DNA of 64,000 nt from JAHEFT01 sp963700705. Its GTDB lineage: Bacteria; Pseudomonadota; Gammaproteobacteria; Xanthomonadales; SZUA-36. The number at the start of each line of letters is the position of its first letter. Position 1 is the first letter of the stretch. Location of the stretch: assembly GCA_963700705.1 (NCBI GenBank), contig CAVOYQ010000017.1, positions 62,001 through 126,000 on the forward strand, in the 5' to 3' direction. The position numbers and the translations under genes were made by a program. Below are positions 28,387 through 38,238 of this stretch, piece after piece. Below the pieces are notes generated by a model that saw only the letters and a program-made list of their open reading frames with translations, was not told where the DNA came from and did not search any database.

Positions 28387-29612
28387 GTCAGTCTCCTTTG
28401 CGTGGCGATCGTCAGACCACCTGTTTCGTTTTCGAGCTCGTCCAATTCTTCCTTGGTGATACCAATACCTGCCAATACCTCGGCGGTGTGCGCCGAAAGC
28501 CGTGGCGGCGGGGCGGTGATATCCCCCGGCGTTTGTTGGAACTTCGCGGTGAGCGAAAACAACGGAAGCGTTCCGATGCCCTCGACCGGCACCTCCTTCA
28601 GGGTCTGGCGGTGCTTGATCTGTGGCTGGTTCAGCGCGTCCTCGAGGCTCAGGATGGCGCCGCTCGGCACGTCCTGCGCATTGAGCAGTTCCACCCATTC
28701 ACCGGTGCTGCGCTCTGCCAGTTTCGCCTCCAGCAGCGGTGTCAGCTGCTTGCGGTTCTGCTTGCGGATGTCACGTTTCTGGAAACGTGGATCGGTCTTC
28801 AGTTCCGGCAGGCCGAGCACGTCGCAGACCGCCTCCCACTGCTCCTGCTTGTTGGCGGCAATGTTGATATATCCATCCCCGGTGCGGAACACCCCGGACG
28901 GCGCCGCGGTGAAGTTGTCGTTACCCATGGGTTCCGGCTGCTGCTCCGCGATCAGCAGGTTCGCGGCCACCCAGCCCATCAGGGGCATGATGGAGTCGAG
29001 CATCGCGATGTCGATGAATTGTCCTTCACCGGTGCGCTCGCGGTGATAAAGGGCCGCCATGATGGCGAAGGCGGCGTTCAGGCCGCCGACCGTGTCGCAC
29101 ACCGGGAAACCCGCGCGCAGCGGATTCAGGCGCTCGTCTCCGTTGACCGCCATCTCGCCGCTGAGGCCCTGGATGATCTGGTCATAGGCGGGCTTGTGGG
29201 CATCGGGCCCGGTCTGCCCGAATCCCGAGATGGCGCAATAGATCAAGCCCGGATTGATCTCCTTCAGCACGTCATAGCCGAGCCCCAAACGGTCCATGAC
29301 ACCGGGCCGGAAGTTCTCGACCAGCACGTCCGCCGTCTTGACCAGCTTCTTGAAGATCTCCTTGCCCTCGGGAGACTTGGTGTTGAGCGTCACCGACTTC
29401 TTGTTCGCGTTTTGCGCCAGGAAGCTGGTTCCCATCAGCTGTTCATTCAACTCGGTCAGGGTGCCCAGCTTGCGCGCCAGGTCACCGCTCCCGGGCCGCT
29501 CGATCTTGATCACCTCCGCACCCAGCAGCGCCAGGTGCAGCGTGGCGAAGGGGCCCGCCAGCACATTGGTCAGGTCGAGGACCCGGATACCTTTCAGAAT
29601 CTGTTTGCTCAT
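28377..29612 (-). CDS. CaiB/BaiF class III CoA-transferase
   Basis: Transfers CoA between carboxylic acids through an aspartyl-CoA intermediate; 411 residues. The N-terminal pattern GIRVLDLTNVLAGPFATLHL is typical. The nucleophile aspartate is in KPAYDQIIQGLSG near residue 164. The end has the characteristic PPPRLSAHTAEVL. The start at 29612 follows GGAGG, and its ATGA overlaps the stop of the lyase gene. Known relatives include succinyl-CoA:citramalate, itaconate and formyl-CoA transferases. The acceptor here is probably the dicarboxylate handled by the LeuCD-like enzyme, giving a CoA ester for the lyase (inference). Confidence 0.88.
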   Translation of the reverse strand: MSKQILKGIRVLDLTNVLAGPFATLHLALLGAEVIKIERPGSGDLARKLGTLTELNEQLMGTSFLAQNANKKSVTLNTKSPEGKEIFKKLVKTADVLVENFRPGVMDRLGLGYDVLKEINPGLIYCAISGFGQTGPDAHKPAYDQIIQGLSGEMAVNGDERLNPLRAGFPVCDTVGGLNAAFAIMAALYHRERTGEGQFIDIAMLDSIMPLMGWVAANLLIAEQQPEPMGNDNFTAAPSGVFRTGDGYINIAANKQEQWEAVCDVLGLPELKTDPRFQKRDIRKQNRKQLTPLLEAKLAERSTGEWVELLNAQDVPSGAILSLEDALNQPQIKHRQTLKEVPVEGIGTLPLFSLTAKFQQTPGDITAPPPRLSAHTAEVLAGIGITKEELDELENETGGLTIATQRRLTWA

Positions 29613-30520
29613 GCCGCCTCCCTCCTGGCCAATGGCCCGGTCTTGTAGACGCAACCCGGCATCTCGCGCTCGAAAAATTCCGCGACATCACCAGCCACGC
29701 TGATCAATCGGGCCAGATCCACTTCCCGGCGCAGCCCTTGCAACTGCAGGGCGTTGACGAAGTCCTCGGTGGCCACGTTACCTGCCGCCACCTTGGTGAA
29801 CGGACAGCCGCCGAGACCCGCGAACGAGGTTTCGAACGAGGTCACGCCGACATGCAGGGCGGCCATGATGTTCGCCATGCCGAGCCCGTAGGTGTTATGG
29901 AAGTGACAGGTGCATTGGATGTCGGGATCGAGTTCAAACAGCGCGCCGAACAACCGCTCGACCTGGGCCGGGTAGGCATGCCCGGCCGTGTCGGCCAGGC
30001 TGATGTTGCGCAGGCCTGCTTCCAGGTAGGCGCCGACCATCTCGAGCACGCGTTCTTCGGGGATCGGCCCTTCAAAGCCGCAGCCGAAGGCCGACTGCAC
30101 CGAAACCTGCACTTTCTTCCCGGCGGCCAGCGCCTGCTGCGCCGCACCGATGATCCGGCGCGTGGCCTCCATGCTGGCCATGCCGGTGTTCTTGAGACTG
30201 TGGGTCTCGCTGGCGGAGGCGCCCAGGCAGAACATTTCCACGCCGCACTCCAGGCCGCGTTCCAGACCCTTCTCGTTCAGCGCCAGTCCGGCGAGAATCA
30301 CCGGGGAATTCTTGTCTTTGACCAGCCGCCGGATCAGTTCATCGGTGTCGGCCATTTGCGGAACCTTCACCGGGTGGACAAAGGAACCGACCTGCACAAT
30401 ATCGACGCCGGATTCCATCGTGCGGCGAATCCAGTCCTCTTTGATCTCGATCGGGACGACCTGCCGCTCCATCTGCAGCCCGTCACGGGGGCCTACTTCG
30501 TGGATAACGATATGATCCAT
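29609..30520 (-). CDS. HMG-CoA-lyase-like enzyme
   Basis: DRE-TIM metallolyase, 303 residues. Catalytic arginine and aspartate are in EVGPRDGLQ. The metal histidines are in CHFHNTYGLGMAN, and the signature cysteine is in GLGGCPF. Cleaves 3-hydroxy-3-methylglutaryl-CoA, or a similar 3-hydroxyacyl-CoA such as citramalyl-CoA, by retro-Claisen reaction. Start ATG 30520 has an AGGAGGAGTC site. In this operon it would split the CoA ester made by the CaiB transferase into acetyl-CoA and a keto acid (inference). No leucine-catabolism genes (liuA-C) are nearby, which weakens a role in leucine breakdown. Confidence 0.85.
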   Translation of the reverse strand: MDHIVIHEVGPRDGLQMERQVVPIEIKEDWIRRTMESGVDIVQVGSFVHPVKVPQMADTDELIRRLVKDKNSPVILAGLALNEKGLERGLECGVEMFCLGASASETHSLKNTGMASMEATRRIIGAAQQALAAGKKVQVSVQSAFGCGFEGPIPEERVLEMVGAYLEAGLRNISLADTAGHAYPAQVERLFGALFELDPDIQCTCHFHNTYGLGMANIMAALHVGVTSFETSFAGLGGCPFTKVAAGNVATEDFVNALQLQGLRREVDLARLISVAGDVAEFFEREMPGCVYKTGPLARREAA

Positions 30521-31650
30521 GACTCCTCCTAAAGCTTGCGGCGATGGCTTCGGCCATCTCCAGGGTGGTCGCTGATCCGCCCATGTCGTAGGTGCGCACT
30601 TCACCCTCGCGCACTACCGCGGCGACGGCATCCTCGATGCGCTGCGCCAGTTCCGTCTCACCCAGCCAGTCAAGCATCATCTTGGCGGCCAGGATGGTGG
30701 CGATCGGGTTGACCTTGTACTTCCCCGAGTACTTGGGGGCCGAGCCATGCGTGGGTTCGAACACGGCGAGCTTCTCACCGATGTTTCCGGAGCAGCCAAA
30801 GCCGAGCCCGCCGACCATCTGGGCGCAGAGGTCGGAAACGATATCGCCGTAGAGGTTGGGCGCCACCAGCACGTCGTAGTTGAACGGGTTCTTGAGCAGC
30901 CACATGGTGATGGCGTCGATGTTGGCGTCGTCCATGGCGATGTCCGGGAAGTCCTTGGCCACCTCGCGCGCCGTCTCCAGGAACAGGCCGTCGGTGGCGC
31001 GCACCACGTTGGCCTTGTGCACGACCGTGACTTTCTTGCGCCCGAACGTCCGGGCGAACTCGAAGGCTGCGCGGATGATCCGCTCGGAGCCCTTCCGGGT
31101 ATTGATCTTGCAGGAGATCGCGTACTGGTCGGCGGGCAGGTCTGCGAACGGCTTGAAGGCCGGCGCCAGGTCTGACAGCACGTCTCGCAGGCCGTCCGGG
31201 ACGGGATTGAATTCAACACCGGAGTAAAGGTCCTCGGTATTTTCGCGGAAGATGACGAGATCGATACCCTCGTGAAAGTTGATTGGATTCCGGGGATAGG
31301 CCTTGCAGGGCCTCAGGCACACGTACAGGTCGAACAGTTGCCGCATGCGCACGATGGGCGAGCGGTAGGTCAGACCCTTGCCCTGGAGATGCCGGCACCA
31401 ATTCCTTTTCCGTCTGCTTTACGGGCTTGGAGGTGATCGCGCCAAACATCGCGGCATCGACGTTTTTGAGGAGTTCAATGGTCCGGGGCGGGAAGGCGTC
31501 GCCCTCACTGCACCAGAACTCCCAGCCGATGTCGCCGTGCAGGTACTCCGCATCGAGGCCCACGCGGTCGAGCACTATTCGCGCCGCCTCCATTACCTCC
31601 TTACCAACGCCATCACCGGGCAACCACGCTATCCTGTATTTCCTGTCCAT
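30483..31650 (-). CDS. Isocitrate/isopropylmalate dehydrogenase family (one frameshift)
   Basis: NAD-type beta-decarboxylating dehydrogenase, about 390 residues after repairing a shift near 31385. WLPGDGVGKEVMEAARIVLD starts the family. FRENTEDLYSGVEF, KANVVRATDGLF and the NAD loop EPTHGSAPKYSGK follow. The substrate loop reads TYRSPIVRMRQ. Compared with isocitrate dehydrogenases (RSLNV), the serine is kept but the asparagine is isoleucine, suggesting a less polar gamma group than isocitrate. ATG 31650 is preferred (GGAG nine bases upstream) over 31668. The present stop overlaps the lyase start by 38 bases; a TAG directly after IAAS in another frame may be the true end. Confidence 0.82.
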
Positions 31651-31668
31651 ACCGTGAATCTCCGTCAT

Positions 31669-32056
31669 GTGAGATGCCCGCCGTCGCGTGGCGAGCGGTC
31701 TTTGTATGACGTTACTCCTCTCCGGCAGGCGCGTAATTGACGTTAATCAGAAGGCGTGATCAGGGTCAACACGGTCCGTGCTGCGGCTCCGCCTCTCCGC
31801 GTTTATCTATGCAGATTTCGGGGCCTGGATTGAACCCGGACACTCCATCCCGGCCGGTCATCGGCGCTTCATCTTGCTGGCGGCAATCATGACGGATGGT
31901 TCAGTATCGAACTTGAGCCCGCGGATGGTGACCGAGCCAGGTGAAATTGACTTTGGTTCGTCACAATTCGGCCCCACCTTCAACCCCGGGCTCTGACGAA
32001 ACTGTGCCTTATCCGGGCCGGTAGCGGCCTGATCATCAGCAAGAGGAATTACCCAC
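31669..32056. other. Intergenic region, nothing convincing
   Basis: The 388-base gap divides the minus-strand operon from the SIMPL gene and must hold two divergent promoters. Short open frames of about 70 codons exist on both strands but have no ribosome site or recognisable family. No tRNA-like or terminator structure was seen. Confidence 0.5.
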
Positions 32057-32776
32057 ATGCGGCAATCATCCGGAATCAGCATTTTCGGGCTTGGTTTATC
32101 AATTTTTCTCGGCCTGGCGGCCCTCGGCTATTTGCTCGGCCAGGCGGCCGTGCAGGTCAAGGAATACGAACGCACGGTCACGGCAAAAGGCCTGTCCGAA
32201 CGTGAGTTCCCGGCTGACGTGGTGATCTGGCCCGTCAGCTTCACGGTCACCGGCAACGATCTGACCCGTGTCTACGAAGAACTCGATGCGACCAGTCTGC
32301 GGGTTCGTGCCTTCCTGCAGCAGGCCGGCATAGCCGGTGATGAGATCACACTTTCAACCCCCGTACTGACCGACAAGTCAGCCCAGGCCTGGGGTGACGC
32401 CCAGCGCGCCGAGTTCCGCTATGTGGCGACCCGGACAGTTACCGTTTACTCCCAACAGGTCGAGACCGTGCGCACCGCCATGGGTGGGCTGGTGGAACTG
32501 GGTAAAGAGGGCGTCGCATTCACCGGCGACGCTTACCAGAACCCGGTCGAATACCTGTTCACCCGTCTGAACGAAGTCAAGCCCGGAATGATCGAGGAAG
32601 CCACCCGGAACGCCCGCGAGGTCGCGTCAAAATTTGCGGAAGATTCAGACAGCCGGCTGGGTAAGATCCGCCAGGCCACCCAGGGCCAGTTCTCGATCGA
32701 GGCGCGTGACACCAACAACCCGCACATAAAGAAAGTGCGGGTGGTTTCGACGGTTGAATACTACCTGTCGGATTGA
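32057..32776 (+). CDS. SIMPL (DUF541) domain protein
   Basis: Envelope protein of 239 residues. An N-terminal hydrophobic segment (residues 8-30) is a signal anchor. The SIMPL domain then begins at ERTVTAKGLSEREFPADVVI and runs to VSTVEYYLSD. In E. coli the homologue YggE lowers oxidative stress by an unknown mechanism. RBS AAGAGGAATTACCCAC precedes the ATG. The stop codon is followed within 10 bases by the tandem repeats behind tRNA-Pro, which converge on it. Confidence 0.85.
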   Translation: MRQSSGISIFGLGLSIFLGLAALGYLLGQAAVQVKEYERTVTAKGLSEREFPADVVIWPVSFTVTGNDLTRVYEELDATSLRVRAFLQQAGIAGDEITLSTPVLTDKSAQAWGDAQRAEFRYVATRTVTVYSQQVETVRTAMGGLVELGKEGVAFTGDAYQNPVEYLFTRLNEVKPGMIEEATRNAREVASKFAEDSDSRLGKIRQATQGQFSIEARDTNNPHIKKVRVVSTVEYYLSD

Positions 32777-32779
32777 AAC

Positions 32780-33383
32780 CTCCGTCTCCGGTTCGAACCC
32801 TCTCCCTGATGAGTAATAAAAAAAGCGGCACTTGGCCGCTTTTTCTATTACTGGTCGGGGCGAGAGGATTGTTCAACGCGGCATCCTGGTCTCTGACCCT
32901 TCGGGCGTACTCGCTTTGCTCGCACGACCAAAATTGTTCCCGACAATTTTGTCGAACCTCCTTCGGAGCTTCGAACCCACGTCTTGATGCAGTTATAAAA
33001 AAAGCGACCTGCGGCCGCCTTTTTTATAACTGGTCGGGGCGAGAGGATTGTTCAAAACCATCCTGGTTTTGACCCTTCGGGCGTACTCGCTTTGCTCGCA
33101 CGACCAAAATTGTTCCAGACAATTTTGTCAAACCTCCTTCTCCGGTTCGAACCCTCTCCTTGATGAGTAATAAAAAAAGCGACCTTGGCCGCTTTTTTAT
33201 TACTGGTCGGGGCGAGAGGATTGTTCAAAACCATCCTGGTTTTGACCCTTCGGGCGTACTCGCTTTGCTCGCACGACCAAAATTGTTCCCGACAATTTTG
33301 TCGAACCTCCTTCTCGGAGCTTCGAACCCTCGTCCTTGATGCAGTTATAAAAAAAGCGACCTGCGGCCGCCTTTTTTATTAAC
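32780..33383 (-). repeat. rtT-like tandem array downstream of tRNA-Pro
   Basis: Three units of about 173-180 bp lie directly after the tRNA-Pro gene. The tRNA 3' end AATCCTCTCGCCCCGACCA (19 nt) recurs exactly, at 32852, 33031 and 33204 (and in the gene at 33384). Each copy is followed by an intrinsic terminator (stem around GCGGCC / GGTCGC with T runs), then by GGTTCGAA, two small hairpins (AAAATTGT/ACAATTTT; AAAACCA/TGGTTTT) and a CGAGCAAAGCGAG segment. Units alternate in type, so the true period is about 352. This is the same layout as the rtT repeats behind E. coli tyrT. Confidence 0.85.
33346..33383 (-). terminator. tRNA-Pro terminator (first of four copies)
   Basis: On the minus strand, directly after the tRNA CCA end, AAAAAAGGCGGCCGCAGGTC and a run of seven T form a hairpin with T tail. 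Copies recur near 32997-33030, 33171-33203 and 32818-32850. Confidence 0.8.
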
Positions 33384-33460
<77 letters not shown>

Positions 33461-33470
33461 ACTATGAAAA

Positions 33471-33497
33471 AGATTCGCGAATGAATTCGCTCCTACA
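33471..33497. repeat. REP half-palindrome
   Basis: ATTCGCGAATGAATTCGCTC with TAC at its end, between merR and tRNA-Pro. Confidence 0.8.
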
Positions 33498-33544
33498 GCT
33501 ACGCTCCAAACGTAGAAAAATATATATTTTCGATCCCGAATGAT

Positions 33545-33901
33545 TTAGCGCTTGAGAACCTGCAATACCTGCTCCAGTTCCATCCGGACCTGGCGGATGA
33601 TTTGCTGGCTGCGGTTTACGTCGTCTTTGGCTTCATCCCCTTCCAGCATCTGCCGGGCACCACCGATGGTGTAACCCTGTTCATACAGCAGGCTGCGAAT
33701 CTGCCGGATCATCATGACATCGCCACGTTGATAATAGCGGCGATTACCTCGGCGCTTGACCGGTTTTAGTTGCTCGAATTCCTGTTCCCAGTAGCGAAGC
33801 ACGTGCGGCTTTACACCACACAATTCACTGACTTCACCAATAGTAAAATATCGTTTTGCCGGAATCGGCGGTAGATCTCGGTCAATCCCCGGATCCAACA
33901 T
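33545..33901 (-). CDS. MerR-family regulator next to ihfA
   Basis: DNA-binding protein of 118 residues. The MerR HTH is at residues 18-60 (YFTIGEVSELCGVKPHVLRY, then WEQEF), followed by RRGNRRYYQRGDVMMI and a dimerisation helix. There is no C-terminal effector domain, as in the group that accompanies ihfA and tRNA-Pro in gammaproteobacteria. It overlaps the 3' end of ihfA by 20 bases, so the two are translated from one message. The regulated genes are not known from the sequence. Confidence 0.9.
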   Translation of the reverse strand: MLDPGIDRDLPPIPAKRYFTIGEVSELCGVKPHVLRYWEQEFEQLKPVKRRGNRRYYQRGDVMMIRQIRSLLYEQGYTIGGARQMLEGDEAKDDVNRSQQIIRQVRMELEQVLQVLKR

Positions 33902-34181
33902 AAGCTTCCACCCTTGCGCGTAGTTTTTGACCTGGTCGGAACGTTACCACCCGGCGCGCGGAAATCGGAATTTCTTCGCCCGTCTTGGGGTTTCTGCCCG
34001 GTCTTTGATTTTTCTCACGTAATTGAAAATTACCAAACCCTGAAAGTTTGACATTTTCGCACTGTTCAAGAGCGCTCTTTATAGCCTCGAAAAATGAGTC
34101 CACAAATTCCTTGGCTTCCCTCTTGTTCAAGCCGACCTCATCGAACAGTCGATCAGCGATTTCTGCCTTTGTCAGCGACAT
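33882..34181 (-). CDS. ihfA: Integration host factor alpha
   Basis: DNA-bending histone-like protein; 99 residues, the usual length. MSLTKAEIADRLFDEVGLNK is the family start. KLSGFGNFQLREKNQRPGRN and KTGEEIPISARRVVTFRPGQ form the beta arms with the proline that intercalates into DNA. Placed after pheT (2-base gap) as in E. coli, where pheT and ihfA are cotranscribed. Works as a heterodimer with IHF-beta, which is not in the window. Confidence 0.97.
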   Translation of the reverse strand: MSLTKAEIADRLFDEVGLNKREAKEFVDSFFEAIKSALEQCENVKLSGFGNFQLREKNQRPGRNPKTGEEIPISARRVVTFRPGQKLRARVEAYVGSGD

Positions 34182-34183
34182 TG

Positions 34184-36557
34184 TTAACCTCTCAACTTGG
34201 CACCCAGATGAAGACCCAATGCGGATACGACGGTATTTATTACCGGATCAACATCTTCATCCGTTAGAGTGCTGGAAACGTTGTTAAAAATCAAGCCTAT
34301 AGCAAGACTTTTGCAATTTTCTTTTAGATTGCTGCCCTGGTACACATCGAACACGACCACTTTCTCCAGCAGCGGCCCGGCTACGTCGGTGACACACTTC
34401 TCGACCTGTGAGTAAGATATGTCAACCGGCAGAAGTACCGCCAGGTCACGACGCACCGATGGAAAACGCGATATTGTTTTCGTGAATGGAATTGCTCTTT
34501 CAAGGAGTTTTTCCAGCTCCAGTTCGAACGCAAAAACGGTCTTTTTGATATCGAATGCCTTGCAAACCGAAGGGTGCAACGCCCCGCACCAGCCGGCTAC
34601 CTCGTTGTTGATCCGGATCACGGCGCAGGCGCCGGGATGCATCCAGGGCAGTTCCCCTGCCTCAAACACCGGCCGGCCCGAATCTCCGCGCATCGCGAAA
34701 AGACGCTCAACGTCTCCCTTGATGTCGAAAAAATCGACTGCGCGGGTAGGCTCTCCCCATTGTTCCGGCAGGGCGTCACCGCACACCACGCCGGCCAGCC
34801 GCTGCTCTTCGTTCATCTGGTCGCCCTGGAGAAATGCGACACCGGACTCGAACAGCCGGACACGGGATTGCTGACGGCGCAAATTGCGCGCCAGCGATGT
34901 CAGCAAGCCGGGCAGCAGCGTCGTTCGCATCACATCCATGTCCGATGACAGCGGATTTGCCAACGCAAGCACCTGCTCGCCATGGTGAACGGCATCGAGA
35001 TGCTTCCTGTCCACGAAACTGTAATTGATGGCTTCCTGGTAACCCGACCCGCATAAATTTTCCCGGACTCGCGCCAGTGACACCCGGTGACCGCTGCCCT
35101 GAGGCGATAATTCACCCGATACCGGCGCTTCCGGAATTTCGTCGTAGCCGAAAATCCGGGCGACTTCCTCGACCAGGTCTTCTTCGATTTGAATATCAAA
35201 ACGCGACGAAGGCGCCGTAACGGTCCAGCGGTCACCGGACCAGGCCACGTCCATACCCAAACGCCGCAGAATGTTCTCGGTTGTCTGCCGGGGGATATCG
35301 CAGCCGATCAGTGCGTTCAGCCGTTCCGGACGCAATGGGACCGCCGGGTTATGCGGAATACTGGCGACATCCTCGGCCAGTAAAACCGGGCCCGGCTTGC
35401 CGCCGGCTATTTCAACCAGGAGCGCCGTGGCGCGTTCGATCGCCTGGACCTGGCCGTGCGGGTCGACACCCCGCTCAAACCGGTGTGAGGCGTCTGTATG
35501 CATGCCATAGGCACGGGCCTTACCCATGATGGTAGCCGGGTTGAAATACGCGCTTTCAAACAGGATATCGCGCGTCTCTCCGGTCACGCCGCTGTCCAAT
35601 CCGCCCATGATGCCTGCAATGGCAACCGGCCCCTTGCTGTCGCAAATGGCCAGGACGTCTTCGTCCAGGTCAACCTCGGACTCGTCGAGCAGCACCAGCT
35701 TTTCGCCCGGTCTGCCCCTGCGAACGACGATTTCCCGGTTGAGCTTGTCCAGGTCGAATGCATGCATGGGCTGACCGAGTTCCAGCAGCACGTAGTTGGT
35801 GACATCCACCGTGGGGCTGATACTGCGCAAACCGCAGCGCCTGAGGGTTTCAGACATCCACAACGGAGTCCTGGCCCGGGGATCGATCCCGCGGATGATC
35901 CGCCCGGCATAACGCGGGCAGTCCGCCGGACTTTCCAGCCTGATCGGGAAAGGGGCATCGATTTCGGCAGCCACCGGCGTAATCGCCTGCGGGGTGTATT
36001 CAGCGTCGCAACTGGCCGCAACATCAAGCGCCAAACCACGGATCGACAGGCAATCTGCGCGGTTCGGAGTAAGGTCGACCTCGATTACGGAATCATCCAG
36101 CGACAGGTAATCACGCAGCGGCGTACCCAAGGGGTGCATCCGCCGGCAATTCCATCAGCCCGGAGTGGTCATCTGACAAACCCAACTCCCTGGCCGAACA
36201 CAACATGCCGCAGGACTCGACGCCACGAAGCTTTGCGCGCTTGATTTTGAAATCCGGCCCGATCTGTGCGCCTATCCTGGCCAGCGGTACACGGATGCCG
36301 GCACGGGCGTTAGGCGCGCCGCAGACGATCTGCAACCTTTCCTCTCCGCCGTCATTGACGGTGCACAGGGAAAGCTTGTCGGCGTTGGGGTGCGGCTGGC
36401 AGGCTTCGATTTCTGCGACAACGACATCCGTGAACTCGCCGGCAACCGGCCGGATATCGTCCACTTCGAGGCCGGATCCGGTCAGCCTGGCCGCCAGCGC
36501 TTCGGCGTCCAGGTCAATGGCGACCCATTTTTTCAGCCATTCAACGTTAAATTGCAT
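34184..36557 (-). CDS. pheT: Phenylalanyl-tRNA synthetase beta chain (one frameshift)
   Basis: Beta subunit of the alpha2beta2 PheRS. MQFNVEWLKKWVAIDLDAEA, the tRNA-binding B2 domain (VVVAEIEACQPHPNADKLSL), and the shift point near 36130, where PADAPLG continues as TPLRDYLSLDDSVIEVDLTP. Later come B3/B4, the B5 domain, the core and the C-terminal anticodon-binding RRM-like part (SRFPSVRRDLAVLLPVDISY). Repaired length is about 790 residues, normal. Because the enzyme is essential, this shift is most likely a sequence error, not a biological break. The gene lies between pheS and ihfA. Confidence 0.93.
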
Positions 36558-36577
36558 AATCGTGCTTCCGGCTCATC

Positions 36578-37576
36578 TCACGTGAATTGGCGCAAAAACT
36601 CGAGATCGTTCTCGAAGAACTGCCGTAAATCCGTTACACCGTAACGCAGCATGGCCAGGCGCTCGATGCCCATGCCAAAGGCATAGCCGGTAAATTCTTC
36701 CGGATCCACTCCACAGGCGCGAAGCACATTGGGATGGACCATCCCGCAGCCCAGGATTTCCAGCCAGCCGGGTTCGGCGCCGTCGCCCTTCTCCCAACCG
36801 ATGTCCACTTCGGCGGAAGGTTCGGTGAAAGGAAAATAGGAAGGACGGAAGCGCACCGCGAGCGAGCGTTCAAAAAAGGCGTTCACGAACGTGTGCAGCA
36901 CACCCTTGAGATCCGCCATGCTGACATTGCGGCCAACCAGCAAGCCCTCCACCTGGTGAAACATCGGGGTGTGCGTCTGGTCGGAATCACTTCGGTAAAC
37001 CTTGCCCGGCGCAATAATCCGGTACGGCGGATCACTTTTTTCCATCACCCGGATCTGCACCGGTGACGTGTGCGTGCGCAGCAACCTGCCATCGCCGAAA
37101 TAGAAGGTATCGTGCATCGCGCGCGCCGGATGGTGCGGCGGGAAATTAAGCGTTTCGAAATTGTAATGGTCGCTTTCGACCTCGGGCCCGGTCGCCACTT
37201 CGAAGCCCAGCCGGGTGAAAATACCGATGGCCCGTTCCATGGCCATGGTGACGGGATGCAGGCCACCGCGCTGCTCTCCCCTGCCCGGCAACGTTACATC
37301 GACTTTCTCGCGGAGCAGCTTTTCCTCGAGGGCCGAAACCTCCAGGGCCTGCCGGCGCGCCAGGATGGCCTGGTTCACGGCATCCCGCACCACGTTGACC
37401 TGCTGGCCGTATGCTTTGCGCTGCTCCGGTTCCATCGAGCCGAGCGATTTCAACTGCGCGGTGACTTCACCTTTCTTGCCCAGATAACGGACGCGCAAAT
37501 CATCGAGTGACTGCAGGTCGCCGCTGGCTGAAATTTCAGCCAGCGCGCGGGTTTGAAGGTCAGTGATTTGGTTCAC
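36578..37576 (-). CDS. pheS: Phenylalanyl-tRNA synthetase alpha chain
   Basis: Catalytic subunit, 332 residues. An N-terminal coiled-coil tRNA-contact region (to about residue 85) is followed by the class II core. Motif 2 is in IAPGKVYRSDSDQTHTPMFH, and motif 3 in GYAFGMGIERLAMLRYGVTD. The phenylalanine-site segment FRPSYFPFTEPSAEVDIGW is present. No leader-peptide attenuator like E. coli pheM was seen; the gap from rplT is 95 bases and mostly a REP element. Confidence 0.97.
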   Translation of the reverse strand: MNQITDLQTRALAEISASGDLQSLDDLRVRYLGKKGEVTAQLKSLGSMEPEQRKAYGQQVNVVRDAVNQAILARRQALEVSALEEKLLREKVDVTLPGRGEQRGGLHPVTMAMERAIGIFTRLGFEVATGPEVESDHYNFETLNFPPHHPARAMHDTFYFGDGRLLRTHTSPVQIRVMEKSDPPYRIIAPGKVYRSDSDQTHTPMFHQVEGLLVGRNVSMADLKGVLHTFVNAFFERSLAVRFRPSYFPFTEPSAEVDIGWEKGDGAEPGWLEILGCGMVHPNVLRACGVDPEEFTGYAFGMGIERLAMLRYGVTDLRQFFENDLEFLRQFT

Positions 37577-37597
37577 ATCGAGGGCCCTGAAAATATC

Positions 37598-37675
37598 GTA
37601 GGAGTGGATTCATCCACGAAATAACGCAACCACTCGCTATAAACTCTTAGTATTCGCGATTGAAATCGCTCCTAC
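37598..37675. repeat. REP palindromes between rplT and pheS
   Basis: GTAGGAGTGGATTCATCCAC, a diverged unit, and CGCGATTGAAATCGCTCCTA. The last arm supplies the rplT stop codon on the minus strand. Confidence 0.8.
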
Positions 37676-38025
37676 AAGGCGGCTTTGGCTTTTTCCGCTA
37701 AAACGCCGAAGGCCTCGATATCGTGCACGGCGAGGTCCGCCAGGACTTTACGATCGACTTCGATCTGCGCCTTGCTCAAGCCATCGATAAAGCGGCTGTA
37801 GGACAGGTCGAAACTGCGCGCGGCGGCATTGATTCGAACGATCCACAGGCGGCGGAACTGCCGCTTCCGCTGACGACGGTCACGATAGGCGTATTGCCCG
37901 GCCTTGGTGACGGCCTGCTTGGCGACGCGATAGACTTTACTGCGCGCGCCGTAATAACCTTTGGCTTCTTTCAGTACTTTTTTGTGACGGGCATTAGCCT
38001 GTACACCACGTTTTACTCTTGCCAT
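37672..38025 (-). CDS. rplT: Ribosomal protein bL20
   Basis: Large-subunit assembly protein, 117 residues (normal). MARVKRGVQANARHKKVLKE and KGYYGARSKVYRVAKQAV are diagnostic. L20 also represses its own operon in E. coli by binding the rpmI leader. Its TAG stop is encoded by the REP palindrome that follows. It is 15 bases after rpmI. Confidence 0.98.
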   Translation of the reverse strand: MARVKRGVQANARHKKVLKEAKGYYGARSKVYRVAKQAVTKAGQYAYRDRRQRKRQFRRLWIVRINAAARSFDLSYSRFIDGLSKAQIEVDRKVLADLAVHDIEAFGVLAEKAKAAL

Positions 38026-38040
38026 TTTCCTGACCCTCCT

Positions 38041-38238
38041 TTACGAATGCGGCAGCAAGCGTTTGATCGACTTGTTGTCGGAAGCACTGATCATTGCAGT
38101 GCCGCGCAAACCGCGTTTTTGCTTCTGCGATTTCTTGGTCAGAATATGACTGTGAAAGGCGTGGCCGCGCTTGAATCCGCCCGAGGCGGTTTTCTTGAAA
38201 CGCTTGGCCGCGCCCCGGTTGGTTTTCAACTTGGGCAT
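38041..38238 (-). CDS. rpmI: Ribosomal protein bL35
   Basis: Sixty-five residues, the usual size. MPKLKTNRGAAKRFKKTASG begins the family, and SDNKSIKRLLPHS ends it. Position between infC and rplT is universal in gammaproteobacteria. A strong AAGGAG site lies ahead of the ATG. Confidence 0.98.
   Translation of the reverse strand: MPKLKTNRGAAKRFKKTASGGFKRGHAFHSHILTKKSQKQKRGLRGTAMISASDNKSIKRLLPHS

Noticed and set aside
31778..32082. Two short open frames in the gap ahead of the SIMPL gene
   Set aside because: They overlap on opposite strands, lack ribosome sites and resemble no family.
32850..33380. Several 60-99 codon open frames in the tRNA-Pro tandem array
   Set aside because: They recur in parallel in every repeat unit on both strands and carry tRNA-derived peptide motifs; they have no ribosome sites. 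Best read as repeat by-products.
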